A stretch of 32,512 bases of DNA, from the NCBI GenBank assembly GCA_964409635.1, contig CAYPEL010000010.1:1-32512 (forward strand), written 5' to 3'. How positions within the stretch are numbered: the first letter of the stretch is position 1; every line of letters begins with the position of its first letter. The stretch is from CAYPEL01 sp964409635 (GTDB lineage Bacteria; Pseudomonadota; Gammaproteobacteria; DSM-19610). Shown here piece after piece: positions 16,112 to 24,777 of the stretch. A model generated the notes under the pieces. It ran no database searches. It worked only from the letters and a program-made list of their open reading frames with translations, and was not told the DNA's origin. A program made the translations under genes and the position numbers.

Positions 16112-18604
16112 ATGCCCGGTATATATAGAAAAAGAAGCCGTTACGACACGCCAATGACTGAAGACCCGTTAATCATTACTCGCACATCTGACAGCCGTGG
16201 TTTTAGTGTTGCGAAAGTCTCCAGCGATCAGCTCCTGGAAAAACAAACCAGTTTATTGTTTAAGCAAACCATTAAGGCGATGCTGGGCGCACTCATAGTA
16301 GCGGTGATATCCGTCGTTGTTTACTGGAGCGTTATTCCACATGGCTACTTGATTGGTTGGCTGCTGGCGGTGATTGTTTTGACGGCCACTAGAATTATTA
16401 TAACTGTCTCGGCCAAGCGTTCAGGTGAGTCATATGAAGCGCTGAAGAAAAAACGTAACTGGCATGACCTGGGAATAGGTTGCAGCGGAGTGCTATGGGG
16501 ATTTGCTGCCTTACAGTTTAGCTTTGACTGGCCAGTAGAGCACCAGGCCTTTTTGATTTTCGCTATGGCGGGTATCAGTGCGGGCGCTATTTCCAGCTAT
16601 TCAGTACTAATCAGGAGCTATTTACTGTTTCTCCTCCCTGCTGTAATGCCTTTGTCAGTTGCATTGATGATAGGTGGCGGCACGGCTAATTTTTCGATGG
16701 GCTTTTTAATTGCTCTTTTTGCAGGTGTCATGTCTCTGTTTGCACTGGTGCAAAACAAATCAACTAGAGACTCACTGTCGCTAGGCGTTGAAAATCAACG
16801 CCTGATAAATGATTTATCATCGACGAACCTTCGTCTCAGACAGGAAGCCGATCAAAAGCAATCAACAATGGAACAATTGATTGAAGAAAAAGAACGGATT
16901 CAGGTCACTTTACACTCTATAGGCGATGGCGTAATCACGACAGACAGCAATCATTATATTCGTTTCATGAATCCAGCCGCAGAGCAACTAACAGGTTGGT
17001 CGCTTGACGAGGCCCGCGGTATGCCAGTGAGCGAGATTTTCAGACTGGCCGATGAAATAAGTAAAAAACCAAACAAAGAAGATCGGCGTGCCCAGCAAGG
17101 CGGCAGTTTTTGGGATACGCTGGGTGACCATCAATTACTTCGCAGGCGGGATGGTGAAGTCTTCTATGGTAAAAGCGTGGCATCCGCTATTACCGGTGAG
17201 CAGGGTGAAAACTTTGGATCGGTTGTTGTTTTTCATGACGTAACGGAACAACGAAAACTGACTGAGCACCTATCCTATCAGGCAAAACATGACCCGTTAA
17301 CGGGTCTGATTAACCGGCGTGAATTTGAATGGTCGCTGGACGTTGCACTGGGTTCAGCAAAAGAGAAAAACCTTGTGCACAGTTTGTGCTATATCGATCT
17401 TGACCAGTTTAAAATTGTCAACGATACCTGCGGTCATGATGCCGGCGATGAACTCTTGAAGCAATTAGCCTATGGGATTACACAACTACTCAGGGACACT
17501 GACATGTTATCCAGGTTAGGGGGTGATGAATTTGGCTTATTGCTCGACTGTTGCGCAGCAGACGACGCCTGCAAAGTAGCAGAAAAAATACGCAAGTATG
17601 TCAAAGACAACCGATTTGTCTGGGATAACAAGGTTTTTGAGGTGGGCGCTAGTATCGGTGTGGTGGAAATTAATGCCGAATGTGAAAATGTTGGCAAGTT
17701 GCTAAGTGCTGCTGATATAGCCTGTTATGCAGCTAAGGAAAATGGCCGGAACCAGGTGCATCTTTACCAGGATGAGGAAAGTGAGTCAGGCAAGCGGCAT
17801 AGTGAAATCCGTCTGGTTACACAAATCACCCGTGCCCTCGAAGAGGATGCGCTTATCCTGTATTTTCAAGCGATCAGAGATTTGCGTTACCCTGATGAGG
17901 ATTTACCATACGGAGAAGTACTGATTCGTATGCAGTATGAAGATGGTGAGCTGGTCTCACCTGGCTTGTTTATACCGGCGGCGGAACGTTACAATTTGAT
18001 GTCTAAAATCGATTTGTGGGTTATCAATAAGACGCTTTCATGGTGCTCAAGCGTGCTTGAGCAGGGTAATCAAATAGGGCGTTTGTCGGTTAATCTTTCA
18101 GGGCATTCGCTCGGATCAAAGCACTTTTGCGCGGATGTGATTAAACTATTCTCAGAATACCAGGTTTCACCCGAGAAAATATGCTTTGAAATTACTGAAA
18201 CTGCTGCGATATCGAATTTTTCCTCTGCTGTGCAATTTATCCAGCGGCTTAGGGAAAGAGGCTGCCAGTTTGCGTTGGATGATTTTGGCAGTGGCCTAAG
18301 TTCTTTCTCATACCTGAAGAAGCTTTCGGTTGACTACCTTAAAATTGATGGTAGTTTTATCAAGGATATTGTGCACGACGAGATTGACCGGGAAATGGTT
18401 AAATCCATGCACCAACTAGCACGCATGATGGGCATGAAAACGATTGCCGAATTTGTCGAAAACGACGCGATTCTCAACGAAATAAAATTAATTGGGATTG
18501 ACTATGCACAAGGTTACTGTATAGCTAAACCTGTGCCGCTGGATAGTATTACTCCTTCTTGTTCAGGTAAAGTTGCTGCTAAAGAAGTGGACGCTGTAGA
18601 GTAG
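16112..18604 (+). CDS. Membrane PAS-GGDEF-EAL cyclic-di-GMP enzyme
   Basis: An 830-residue protein with an N-terminal block of about five to six membrane segments (residues about 50-215), a short coiled helix, a PAS domain (about 263-385, LHSIGDGVITTD and AAEQLTGW), a GGDEF domain and an EAL domain. GGDEF is canonical at residues 470-474, with an RDTD inhibitory-site motif five residues before it. The EAL signature reads EVL at 602-604; the other catalytic residues of the family look present (SVNLSG Asn, FEITETA Glu, DDFGSG Asp-Asp, YLKIDGSFI Lys). It could therefore both make and degrade c-di-GMP; which dominates is not visible. The start may be 16112 or the ATG at 16154 (MTEDPLI). Confidence 0.92.
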   Translation: MPGIYRKRSRYDTPMTEDPLIITRTSDSRGFSVAKVSSDQLLEKQTSLLFKQTIKAMLGALIVAVISVVVYWSVIPHGYLIGWLLAVIVLTATRIIITVSAKRSGESYEALKKKRNWHDLGIGCSGVLWGFAALQFSFDWPVEHQAFLIFAMAGISAGAISSYSVLIRSYLLFLLPAVMPLSVALMIGGGTANFSMGFLIALFAGVMSLFALVQNKSTRDSLSLGVENQRLINDLSSTNLRLRQEADQKQSTMEQLIEEKERIQVTLHSIGDGVITTDSNHYIRFMNPAAEQLTGWSLDEARGMPVSEIFRLADEISKKPNKEDRRAQQGGSFWDTLGDHQLLRRRDGEVFYGKSVASAITGEQGENFGSVVVFHDVTEQRKLTEHLSYQAKHDPLTGLINRREFEWSLDVALGSAKEKNLVHSLCYIDLDQFKIVNDTCGHDAGDELLKQLAYGITQLLRDTDMLSRLGGDEFGLLLDCCAADDACKVAEKIRKYVKDNRFVWDNKVFEVGASIGVVEINAECENVGKLLSAADIACYAAKENGRNQVHLYQDEESESGKRHSEIRLVTQITRALEEDALILYFQAIRDLRYPDEDLPYGEVLIRMQYEDGELVSPGLFIPAAERYNLMSKIDLWVINKTLSWCSSVLEQGNQIGRLSVNLSGHSLGSKHFCADVIKLFSEYQVSPEKICFEITETAAISNFSSAVQFIQRLRERGCQFALDDFGSGLSSFSYLKKLSVDYLKIDGSFIKDIVHDEIDREMVKSMHQLARMMGMKTIAEFVENDAILNEIKLIGIDYAQGYCIAKPVPLDSITPSCSGKVAAKEVDAVE

Positions 18605-18614
18605 AGCTTCTCCC

Positions 18615-18635
18615 GTCGGGTGGGTGAAACCTACC
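18615..18635 (+). repeat. Possible degenerate REP-like hairpin
   Basis: GTCGG followed by a 7-bp stem (18619-18625 with 18629-18635, one G-U pair, GAA loop) lies just after the GGDEF-EAL stop. The layout resembles the GTAG-headed REP copies at 5126 and 31633, but the head is altered to GTCG. It may be a decayed copy or a weak 3'-end hairpin; no T-tract follows. Confidence 0.3.
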
Positions 18636-18797
18636 ATTCGCTGCGGCATCCGATGCACAAAACTTTTGCGGTATTCTCCCCAAGCAGAGAGCCAAAGAGA
18701 GGGGGGCGAGGCGGCTGTGGAGTGTAAGAACGAAACCAATGAAAGACTGTATAGTCTACGGTCTTCCTGCACGGACTATTAACCAAATTACCCAGCA

Positions 18798-19526
18798 ATG
18801 AAAGACTCTGACAAGAGTATAAATAACCGCTTTGAGATACTTGATGTTTTAAGAGGCATCGCGATTGTGTTAATGGTCGCCTACCATTTTTGTTTCGACC
18901 TCAGTTATTTCAAACTAGCCCGCTTTGATTTTTACTACGATGCCTTCTGGCTACACTTAAGAACCTTTATTCTGAGTTTATTTCTGTTGCTGGTGGGGAT
19001 AAGTCTATGGTTGGCGCATAACAAGGAAATTAAATTTAACAGTGCGCTAAAAAGAGCAGGGGTGATTGCGATCAATGCCGGACTTGTAAGCGCAGCAACC
19101 TGGTATTTATTCGGCGACCGCTGGGTATTTTTTGGCGTGCTCCATTTTATAGCTTTCGCGAGCCTGGTAGGCTTGCTATTTGTCAGGCACCGTTTGCTCA
19201 GCCTGAGCATAGGTTTGCTGCTGCTTGCAATGAATGCTATCCAGCATACCTGGTTTGACCAGTCCTGGCGCCAATGGCTAGGGATGATGACGCATAAACC
19301 GTCGACTGAAGATTATGTGCCACTCATACCCTGGCTGGGTGTGGTATTGATAGGGCTATTTATTGCCCGTTGGATTCCGCTTGTTAATAAAAAATGCGGG
19401 GTTATAAATGACAAACTCAGTGCGCTCGCATTTATGGGGCGCCATAGCTTGATTATCTATATGCTGCACCAACCAGTCATGATAGGGATTTTGAAGCTTG
19501 TTACAGGCATGCGGCCGTTTGAATAA
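18798..19526 (+). CDS. DUF1624 membrane protein (heparan-alpha-glucosaminide N-acetyltransferase-like)
   Basis: A 242-residue polytopic membrane protein with about six to seven hydrophobic segments. The N-terminal RFEILDVLRGIAIVLMVAYHF-FDL and the central FGVLHFIA match the DUF1624/HGSNAT catalytic family, related to YeiB and acyltransferase-3 proteins. GRHSLIIYMLHQPV near the C-terminus is also typical. HGSNAT transfers acetyl groups across a membrane to glucosamine ends; the bacterial substrate is unknown. It follows the GGDEF-EAL gene by 193 nt and converges on the DUF1631 gene. The ribosome site is weak, but the start fits the family N-terminus. Confidence 0.8.
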   Translation: MKDSDKSINNRFEILDVLRGIAIVLMVAYHFCFDLSYFKLARFDFYYDAFWLHLRTFILSLFLLLVGISLWLAHNKEIKFNSALKRAGVIAINAGLVSAATWYLFGDRWVFFGVLHFIAFASLVGLLFVRHRLLSLSIGLLLLAMNAIQHTWFDQSWRQWLGMMTHKPSTEDYVPLIPWLGVVLIGLFIARWIPLVNKKCGVINDKLSALAFMGRHSLIIYMLHQPVMIGILKLVTGMRPFE

Positions 19527-19595
19527 CCCTCCGCAAAGCCTCGCCGAAACGAGCCACAATAAGATAATATTGTTACATCTTTATGGCGAAGTCCG

Positions 19596-21824
19596 CTATT
19601 TACTATTGAAATCTTTCAATACGGTACTTACCGCCCGATCCAGCAGTGGATCACTGTTTATAATGCGTGCTCTGGTATTGCGTAATAAATGTGCGAACTC
19701 TACGATATCCAGGCTGGCGGACTTAAGTCCCTGCCGGTCAGTAAACAAATAACTGCCGGTGATGGGACTAATCCAGCTGAATTTAACGCGCCGGGGCAGG
19801 TTTTCACTGTTTTTAAATTCTACCCAGGTACCCGGTTTGATCTGCCTGGCTTGCTGCATAAATCCATCCTCTATTTCCGGTGCCTCTGGCTTTTCTGGCT
19901 GGGCTGCTTCCGGTTTAGTGGCGTCTTGCTGAGGGGGTGATATTCCTAAATCTTTATTGCAGGAATTTTCGACAGTTGCATCCTGATTGCTATGATCTTC
20001 TGTTTCATTTCCAGTAGCGCCAGTGGCCGTACGTCCGTGTGCCCTGACCAGGTCGTTAATAAAGGCATCTCGCTCAACAGTAGGCAGTGACAGCCTCTCC
20101 ATGCCCTCACGAATTTCTTGTAACAGACCTGGTTGTACGGCCACCAGTTTTTTTCTGTCGTCGATGGATGATTTGGGTTTTACGCTCCAGATCAGGGCGT
20201 CCATGGTTTCTACAGCTTTATTCCATTCGCTGCTGTCTTTGCCATATTTGGCGCAGGTAACAAATAACAGGTTTTTCCAATGCGTACTGATAAACTTGCG
20301 GACGAAGTCAATATTGTTTTTGTCATCGATCCGCTGTGTTATTTCCTGCATCGTGGTTGAGCGTGCAACTTCCAGGCGTTCCTGACCTTCCATGACTTTC
20401 GCGGAGCGTTCCTCCCGTTCTTTTGTTTCCTGCTCATCACGTTGCAGGAATATTTCCAGGTCATTCAGCAACGTGGAAAACAAACTAATATCATCATCAA
20501 AATCATTCAGTATGTTCTGTACGATATTGTTGATATTTTTGTAAAGTGGATCCTGCGTGCCCTGGTCTTCATTCCAGCTAATGGCAAGGGCAGCCAGCCG
20601 GTTGAGCAATTGCCTTGCCGGGTGTGATTTTTTAGCAAAGAAGCTTTTGTCCAGAATGGCGACTTTCAGTACCGGGATTTGCAGGCGTCCAAGTAATGCA
20701 CGCATGGCATCCGGGATATTCGGATCATCAAGTATGTAATCAAACAACATGGCGACGATATCAATCGTCATATCGCCATTTCTTCCCAGATTGTTTACCA
20801 GCCCGGATTGTTTAATGCCATACAGGATATTTACCCTGCCGCTATCGACTTCCTCGATATTGATTGCGCTGGTGTCATAGCCATCCGCTGATAACATCTC
20901 AGGTAATGAACCGTGCTGTAAATAAGTCAGGTTATTCATTGGCAGGTACAGTTCTGCCGGCATGCCTGGCGTCGGTGCATAGGCATTTCCAGGATGATTG
21001 CCATACGGCAGCACGACGCCACCATTTTCAGGATTCATTGTACGCTGATGGTCAGGTACGCCTTGTTGTGGATAAGCCGGCATTCGGACTGAGTTGGATT
21101 TGCGGATGGTGGTTTTAATTTCCGGCATAATACCGCGCCGGATAAAATGCTGATTTACTTCCTTATACAGGTAATCGATTTTACTCATAACATGCTGGTC
21201 AAATAGTTTGAATATGACCAGGCGTATTTCAATGCCGGTTTCAATCTTTTGCGCGGCTTCCTTGAAGGCTTTACAAATGGGTTCCGGACCGAGCGGGTTT
21301 AGCCATTGTTCAAGGTCAGGATCCCGCAGCAGTATGCCCATACGTTTGTCCAGTGCATAAAGCGACTGGGTGCAAGTCCCTCGAACTTTATTCACCATAT
21401 TGGTAATGGCCAGATCTTCTTCGAGTGTCTCCTTATCTACAAGCCCTAACTTGGAGGCATCATCGTCTTCCGAATCGGCTAATAGGGGGTTCGTATGCAC
21501 GGCATCCCTCGCCGTGCCGCGGTCAAACTGGTGTGTATACTCGCTGATAAAACATGACTCAACATCCTTGCGGATAATTCTAAGTTCACGCATGGCATCG
21601 AAGTACAATGTTTGTGACTGATTGTTCTCAGCTTTTTCGGCGCGTGAAAAAAGCGCGTCATCGACTTTTTCCATCATCCGTGCGATGGACTGTTCCAGGT
21701 GTTTCTTTGCAAGTACCCTGGCTTCTTTCAATATCCGTAATGCCGGGCTGCTGCCATCCGTGCTTTTTCTTAGCTTCTCAAAGTCACCAAGTTTTACTAC
21801 GTTCTCATAGGCGCTATCTTTCAT
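19596..21824 (-). CDS. DUF1631 family protein
   Basis: A 742-residue cytoplasmic protein, rich in charged helices, on the minus strand. The segments LYALDKRMGILLRDPDLEQW, NPLGPEPICKAFKEA and EIRLVIFKLFDQHV match DUF1631, a gammaproteobacterial family without an established function. The C-terminus (from about residue 660: KPGTWVEFKN, RRVKFSWISPITGSYLFTDRQG) has the shape of a small beta-barrel like those of PilZ or YcgR proteins, but I do not see the canonical RxxxR and D/NxSxxG pair needed for c-di-GMP. GGATGTGAG precedes the start. It is divergent from the HDOD gene at 21988 with a 163-nt shared upstream region. Confidence 0.8.
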   Translation of the reverse strand: MKDSAYENVVKLGDFEKLRKSTDGSSPALRILKEARVLAKKHLEQSIARMMEKVDDALFSRAEKAENNQSQTLYFDAMRELRIIRKDVESCFISEYTHQFDRGTARDAVHTNPLLADSEDDDASKLGLVDKETLEEDLAITNMVNKVRGTCTQSLYALDKRMGILLRDPDLEQWLNPLGPEPICKAFKEAAQKIETGIEIRLVIFKLFDQHVMSKIDYLYKEVNQHFIRRGIMPEIKTTIRKSNSVRMPAYPQQGVPDHQRTMNPENGGVVLPYGNHPGNAYAPTPGMPAELYLPMNNLTYLQHGSLPEMLSADGYDTSAINIEEVDSGRVNILYGIKQSGLVNNLGRNGDMTIDIVAMLFDYILDDPNIPDAMRALLGRLQIPVLKVAILDKSFFAKKSHPARQLLNRLAALAISWNEDQGTQDPLYKNINNIVQNILNDFDDDISLFSTLLNDLEIFLQRDEQETKEREERSAKVMEGQERLEVARSTTMQEITQRIDDKNNIDFVRKFISTHWKNLLFVTCAKYGKDSSEWNKAVETMDALIWSVKPKSSIDDRKKLVAVQPGLLQEIREGMERLSLPTVERDAFINDLVRAHGRTATGATGNETEDHSNQDATVENSCNKDLGISPPQQDATKPEAAQPEKPEAPEIEDGFMQQARQIKPGTWVEFKNSENLPRRVKFSWISPITGSYLFTDRQGLKSASLDIVEFAHLLRNTRARIINSDPLLDRAVSTVLKDFNSK

Positions 21825-21987
21825 GACTCACATCCGGGACTAGCTGATAATAAGGTTATCGGGCACGCTGTATTTGTACCATAGCAGTACTTCCAGGGAT
21901 GTGAATCAGGTCTCAAAAATACCAACGCCGTTCTCTAGAATGTGTATCAAATGCCGATATTGAATTTTAAATGATCAGGGATTTCCT

Positions 21988-22872
21988 ATGTACAACACTG
22001 AATCGCAAGCTGTAGCGCCCGTTGAAGAGCAATCTTTTGAAACCCTTCTGGATGATGTTGACGGACTTGTATCACCTCCCGATGTCTGTATGCGTCTATT
22101 TGAGCTGATTCATTCACCTAAATCCTCCTCGCGAGATATTGCAGGTGTGGTCTCGGTTGATCCTAACCTGACTGCGCGCTTGCTGCGTATGGCGAACAGC
22201 TCGTTCTATAACCTGGGCGGAAAAATAGACACGGTATCGCGGGCAGTGACCATTATCGGAAACAGCGAACTTTATAGCCTGGTGCTCTCTATTTCGGCTG
22301 TGAAGTCGTTCACAAATCTGCCAAATGATATTGTCACCATGGAAACATTTTGGAAACACAGTGTCTATACCGGTTTGCTGGCCCGCGCCCTGGCACAGCG
22401 TGTCAATATGCTCCACCCGGAGCGGATGTTTGTGGCCGGCCTGTTGCACGATATTGGCGCTCTGGTGCTCTATCATTACCGCGCTGAAACCATGCGCGAT
22501 ATTTTGCTGGTCGCCAATGGCGACGAAGAAGTTTTATATCACGCTGAAAACGAAACACTGGGGTTTAACCATGCCAGTTTGGCAGGCGGGCTGCTGGCCG
22601 ACTGGAATCTGCCCGAAGAATTACAGCAGGCTGTGACCTGGCACCACCAGCCCGAGGCGGCGGAAACAGCCCGGCTTGAGGCTCATCTTCTATACCTGGC
22701 CAATGTACTGGTGAACGAATCTGAGCAGGGTAATTTCGTCGGCGCCCCGCTCGAGAGTACACAGGTGAATGCCGCGATCATTCAGGAGACAGGCCTGTCT
22801 CCTGAGGCGATGTCCGCAGCATTTGAAGAGGCTGCTGAGCAGTTTCCTTCGACGCTCCAAGCGTTGTTGTAA
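21988..22872 (+). CDS. HDOD domain signalling protein
   Basis: A 294-residue protein made almost entirely of an HDOD domain, an HD-related fold without established catalysis that is common in motility and c-di-GMP signalling regions. Evidence is LVSPPDVCMRLFELI near residue 30, DPNLTARLLRMANSSFYN, the V-SRAVTIIG block and GLLHDIGALVL with His154/Asp155. AGGGA lies 9 nt before the ATG. A GCCGATAT, one mismatch from the FliA -10, is at 21953-21960 but has a poor -35. The gene is monocistronic because a strong terminator follows. It is a paralogue of the N-terminal half of the next gene, which points to tandem duplication. Confidence 0.88.
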   Translation: MYNTESQAVAPVEEQSFETLLDDVDGLVSPPDVCMRLFELIHSPKSSSRDIAGVVSVDPNLTARLLRMANSSFYNLGGKIDTVSRAVTIIGNSELYSLVLSISAVKSFTNLPNDIVTMETFWKHSVYTGLLARALAQRVNMLHPERMFVAGLLHDIGALVLYHYRAETMRDILLVANGDEEVLYHAENETLGFNHASLAGGLLADWNLPEELQQAVTWHHQPEAAETARLEAHLLYLANVLVNESEQGNFVGAPLESTQVNAAIIQETGLSPEAMSAAFEEAAEQFPSTLQALL

Positions 22873-22897
22873 ACCCTTCCTGATTTTGAATCTACCT

Positions 22898-22926
22898 AAC
22901 GGAGCCATTGGCTCCGTTATTTTTTT
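22898..22926 (+). terminator. Intrinsic terminator after the HDOD gene
   Basis: A perfect 9-bp stem (AACGGAGCC at 22898-22906 and GGCTCCGTT at 22910-22918) with an ATT loop is followed by A and seven T residues. It lies 25 nt after the HDOD stop and separates that gene from the HDOD-PP2C operon. Confidence 0.92.
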
Positions 22927-22942
22927 GCCGGCTTAAAAGTGT

Positions 22943-22969
22943 TCAGAAATGCGCTTTCTTTGCCGCTAA
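22943..22969 (+). promoter_or_regulatory. Candidate sigma-28-like promoter for the HDOD-PP2C operon
   Basis: TCAG at 22943-22946, a 15-nt spacer and GCCGCTAA at 22962-22969 repeat the layout of the site before the GGDEF-EAL gene. The two 29-nt sites agree at 19 positions. The -10 has one mismatch to GCCGATAA. It lies just after the upstream terminator and about 85 nt before the start codon. Confidence 0.3.
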
Positions 22970-22991
22970 GTATGGGTGGTGGAATCACCTG

Positions 22992-23036
22992 CATATACGT
23001 AACATATTATTTAAGAAGTATATGTAACTATATAAA
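22992..23036. repeat. AT-rich repeat upstream of the HDOD-PP2C gene
   Basis: CATATAC (22992-22998) and GTATATG (23018-23024) form 7-bp inverted arms. The overlapping motifs ATACGTAACATA and ATATGTAACTATA form an imperfect direct repeat. Base composition and the GTAAC/GTTAT core resemble the islands before aceA and the GGDEF-EAL gene. The function is unknown. Confidence 0.4.
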
Positions 23037-23055
23037 ATTATAAGGAAATAGTGGA

Positions 23056-24777
23056 TTGTCAGAGGTACTACAACAAGTCGGTCTTGTCGATGGCGTTCGG
23101 CCAGCGGATTTGCCTGCTCCGCCGAAAGGCGCGATTCAGATTGTAAAAAAATGCACCCAGCCGAATATTGACAGCCAGGTTCTGGCCAACATCGTCACCC
23201 AGGATCCGGTGCTGACCGCTGAGCTGTTGCGCATTTCCAATTCAGCCTATTTTGGTTTTGTCAGCCAGGTCAAGTCTGTGACGCGGGCGGTGACCGTGCT
23301 GGGTAATCGCGCGCTGCGAAATCTGGTGTTGTGTATTTCAATGCGTGATGCCTTGCGCGCCGACAGCATACCGGGTTTTAACCTCGATAAATTCTGGGAA
23401 GACGCCTTGCGCCGTGCTGTCAGTGCACGACTGCTGGCAAAAATTGCAGGACTCGATGCTGACGAATGTTTTACAACAGGGCTGCTACAGGATTTTGGCC
23501 TGCTGGTTATGCTGTATTTACAGCCTGATCAAATTAAATATTGGGATGAGCTATCACAAGCCGATCCTGATCAGCGGCTTGAACTGGAGGCGACGTATTT
23601 TCAAACCACGCACGATGATGTAGGCCATCTGTTGGCCAGGACATGGGACTTGCCTAATGACTTGGCGATGGCAATGGGATTTCATCATGTGGGTTTTCCC
23701 GACGACGCATTACCTGAAGAAAAACTTTTGTGTCAGGTAGCCCGCTGTGCCGACTGGATGGCGGCTGTCTATGGCAGCCGTGATAAACGCGCCGTTATCC
23801 AGCATTGCCGGGTATTGCTAGCCGAGTATTTTAACCTTGCTGCTGAACAAACAGACGGCCTGTTAGAGCAGGTTGCAAATAGTATGGAAGAAGCGGCCTC
23901 AGCGCTGGGTGTAAAAGTCGATGAGACACTCAGTTATGAAGCCGTGTTGCGCGAGGCCAACTTGGCACTGGCCGAGGAAAACCTGAGCTATCAGGAAATG
24001 ACCTGGCGCCTTGAAAAAGCGTTAGAAGAGCGTGATCATTTCGCAACCAATCTGCGCCAGGAGCTGGAACTGGCGAGAGAGGTTCAGCAAAGCCTGTTGC
24101 CCGATAGCCGGGAAGGCATGCCGGGTGTGGTTGGTATCAATCTGTCCGCCCGGGAAGTTTCCGGTGATTTTTTTGATTTCTTCAAGCTAGCCGATGGCCG
24201 GGTTTCGTTTTGTATTGCCGATGTATCGGGCAAAGGTATGAACGCAGCTTTACTGATGGCGAAGACCAGCAGTTTATACCGTTGCCTCGGGCGCAGTATT
24301 AGCGATCCGTCAAAATTGCTGGCGATGCTGAATCGGGAAATTGTTGAAACATCCATACGTGGCATGTTCGTTACCATGGTGGCGGGTGTTGCGGATCCCG
24401 CTACGGGTGAAGTAACGCTTGCAAATGCTGGGCATTTGCCGCCCCTGCGTATGGGCTGTGCTGCCGTGATGGGGGATTATCCTGCTTTGTCGCCTCCGTT
24501 AGGTATTGGTCTTGATTTCAGCTTTACCAATACGGTCTTCAATCTGGAGGGCGGTAGCCTGTATCTGTACACGGATGGACTGCTTGAAGCAAAGCTTGAT
24601 GCAGACACCAGGCTTGAACACGAAGGACTGGTTCAGCTGTTGAAAGAATATGCGCATCTAGCGCCTCTAAAACGGGTTAGTGAAATAGCCAATGCGGTTC
24701 GCGGTTCCAATGGCGCCATTGAAGATGACCTTACGCTGTTACTGATCGATGGATCTAAGCAATATGGAATGCAGTGA
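23056..24777 (+). CDS. HDOD-PP2C (SpoIIE/RsbU-type) protein phosphatase
   Basis: A 573-residue protein. The HDOD domain (about residues 17-205) has LLQDFG where the upstream paralogue has LLHDIG, so the HD histidine is lost. A coiled segment (about 297-350) leads to a SpoIIE-type PP2C serine phosphatase (about 338-573). Its metal-binding aspartates appear intact: SGDFFDF (Asp371), ADVSGKGM (Asp389), TDGLLEA and EDDLTLLL. Such phosphatases dephosphorylate STAS antagonists in partner switching, and a kinase and STAS gene follow directly. The start is TTG at 23056 with AGGA about 10 nt upstream; no in-frame ATG is suitable. It heads a probable eight-gene operon. Confidence 0.9.
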   Translation: MSEVLQQVGLVDGVRPADLPAPPKGAIQIVKKCTQPNIDSQVLANIVTQDPVLTAELLRISNSAYFGFVSQVKSVTRAVTVLGNRALRNLVLCISMRDALRADSIPGFNLDKFWEDALRRAVSARLLAKIAGLDADECFTTGLLQDFGLLVMLYLQPDQIKYWDELSQADPDQRLELEATYFQTTHDDVGHLLARTWDLPNDLAMAMGFHHVGFPDDALPEEKLLCQVARCADWMAAVYGSRDKRAVIQHCRVLLAEYFNLAAEQTDGLLEQVANSMEEAASALGVKVDETLSYEAVLREANLALAEENLSYQEMTWRLEKALEERDHFATNLRQELELAREVQQSLLPDSREGMPGVVGINLSAREVSGDFFDFFKLADGRVSFCIADVSGKGMNAALLMAKTSSLYRCLGRSISDPSKLLAMLNREIVETSIRGMFVTMVAGVADPATGEVTLANAGHLPPLRMGCAAVMGDYPALSPPLGIGLDFSFTNTVFNLEGGSLYLYTDGLLEAKLDADTRLEHEGLVQLLKEYAHLAPLKRVSEIANAVRGSNGAIEDDLTLLLIDGSKQYGMQ

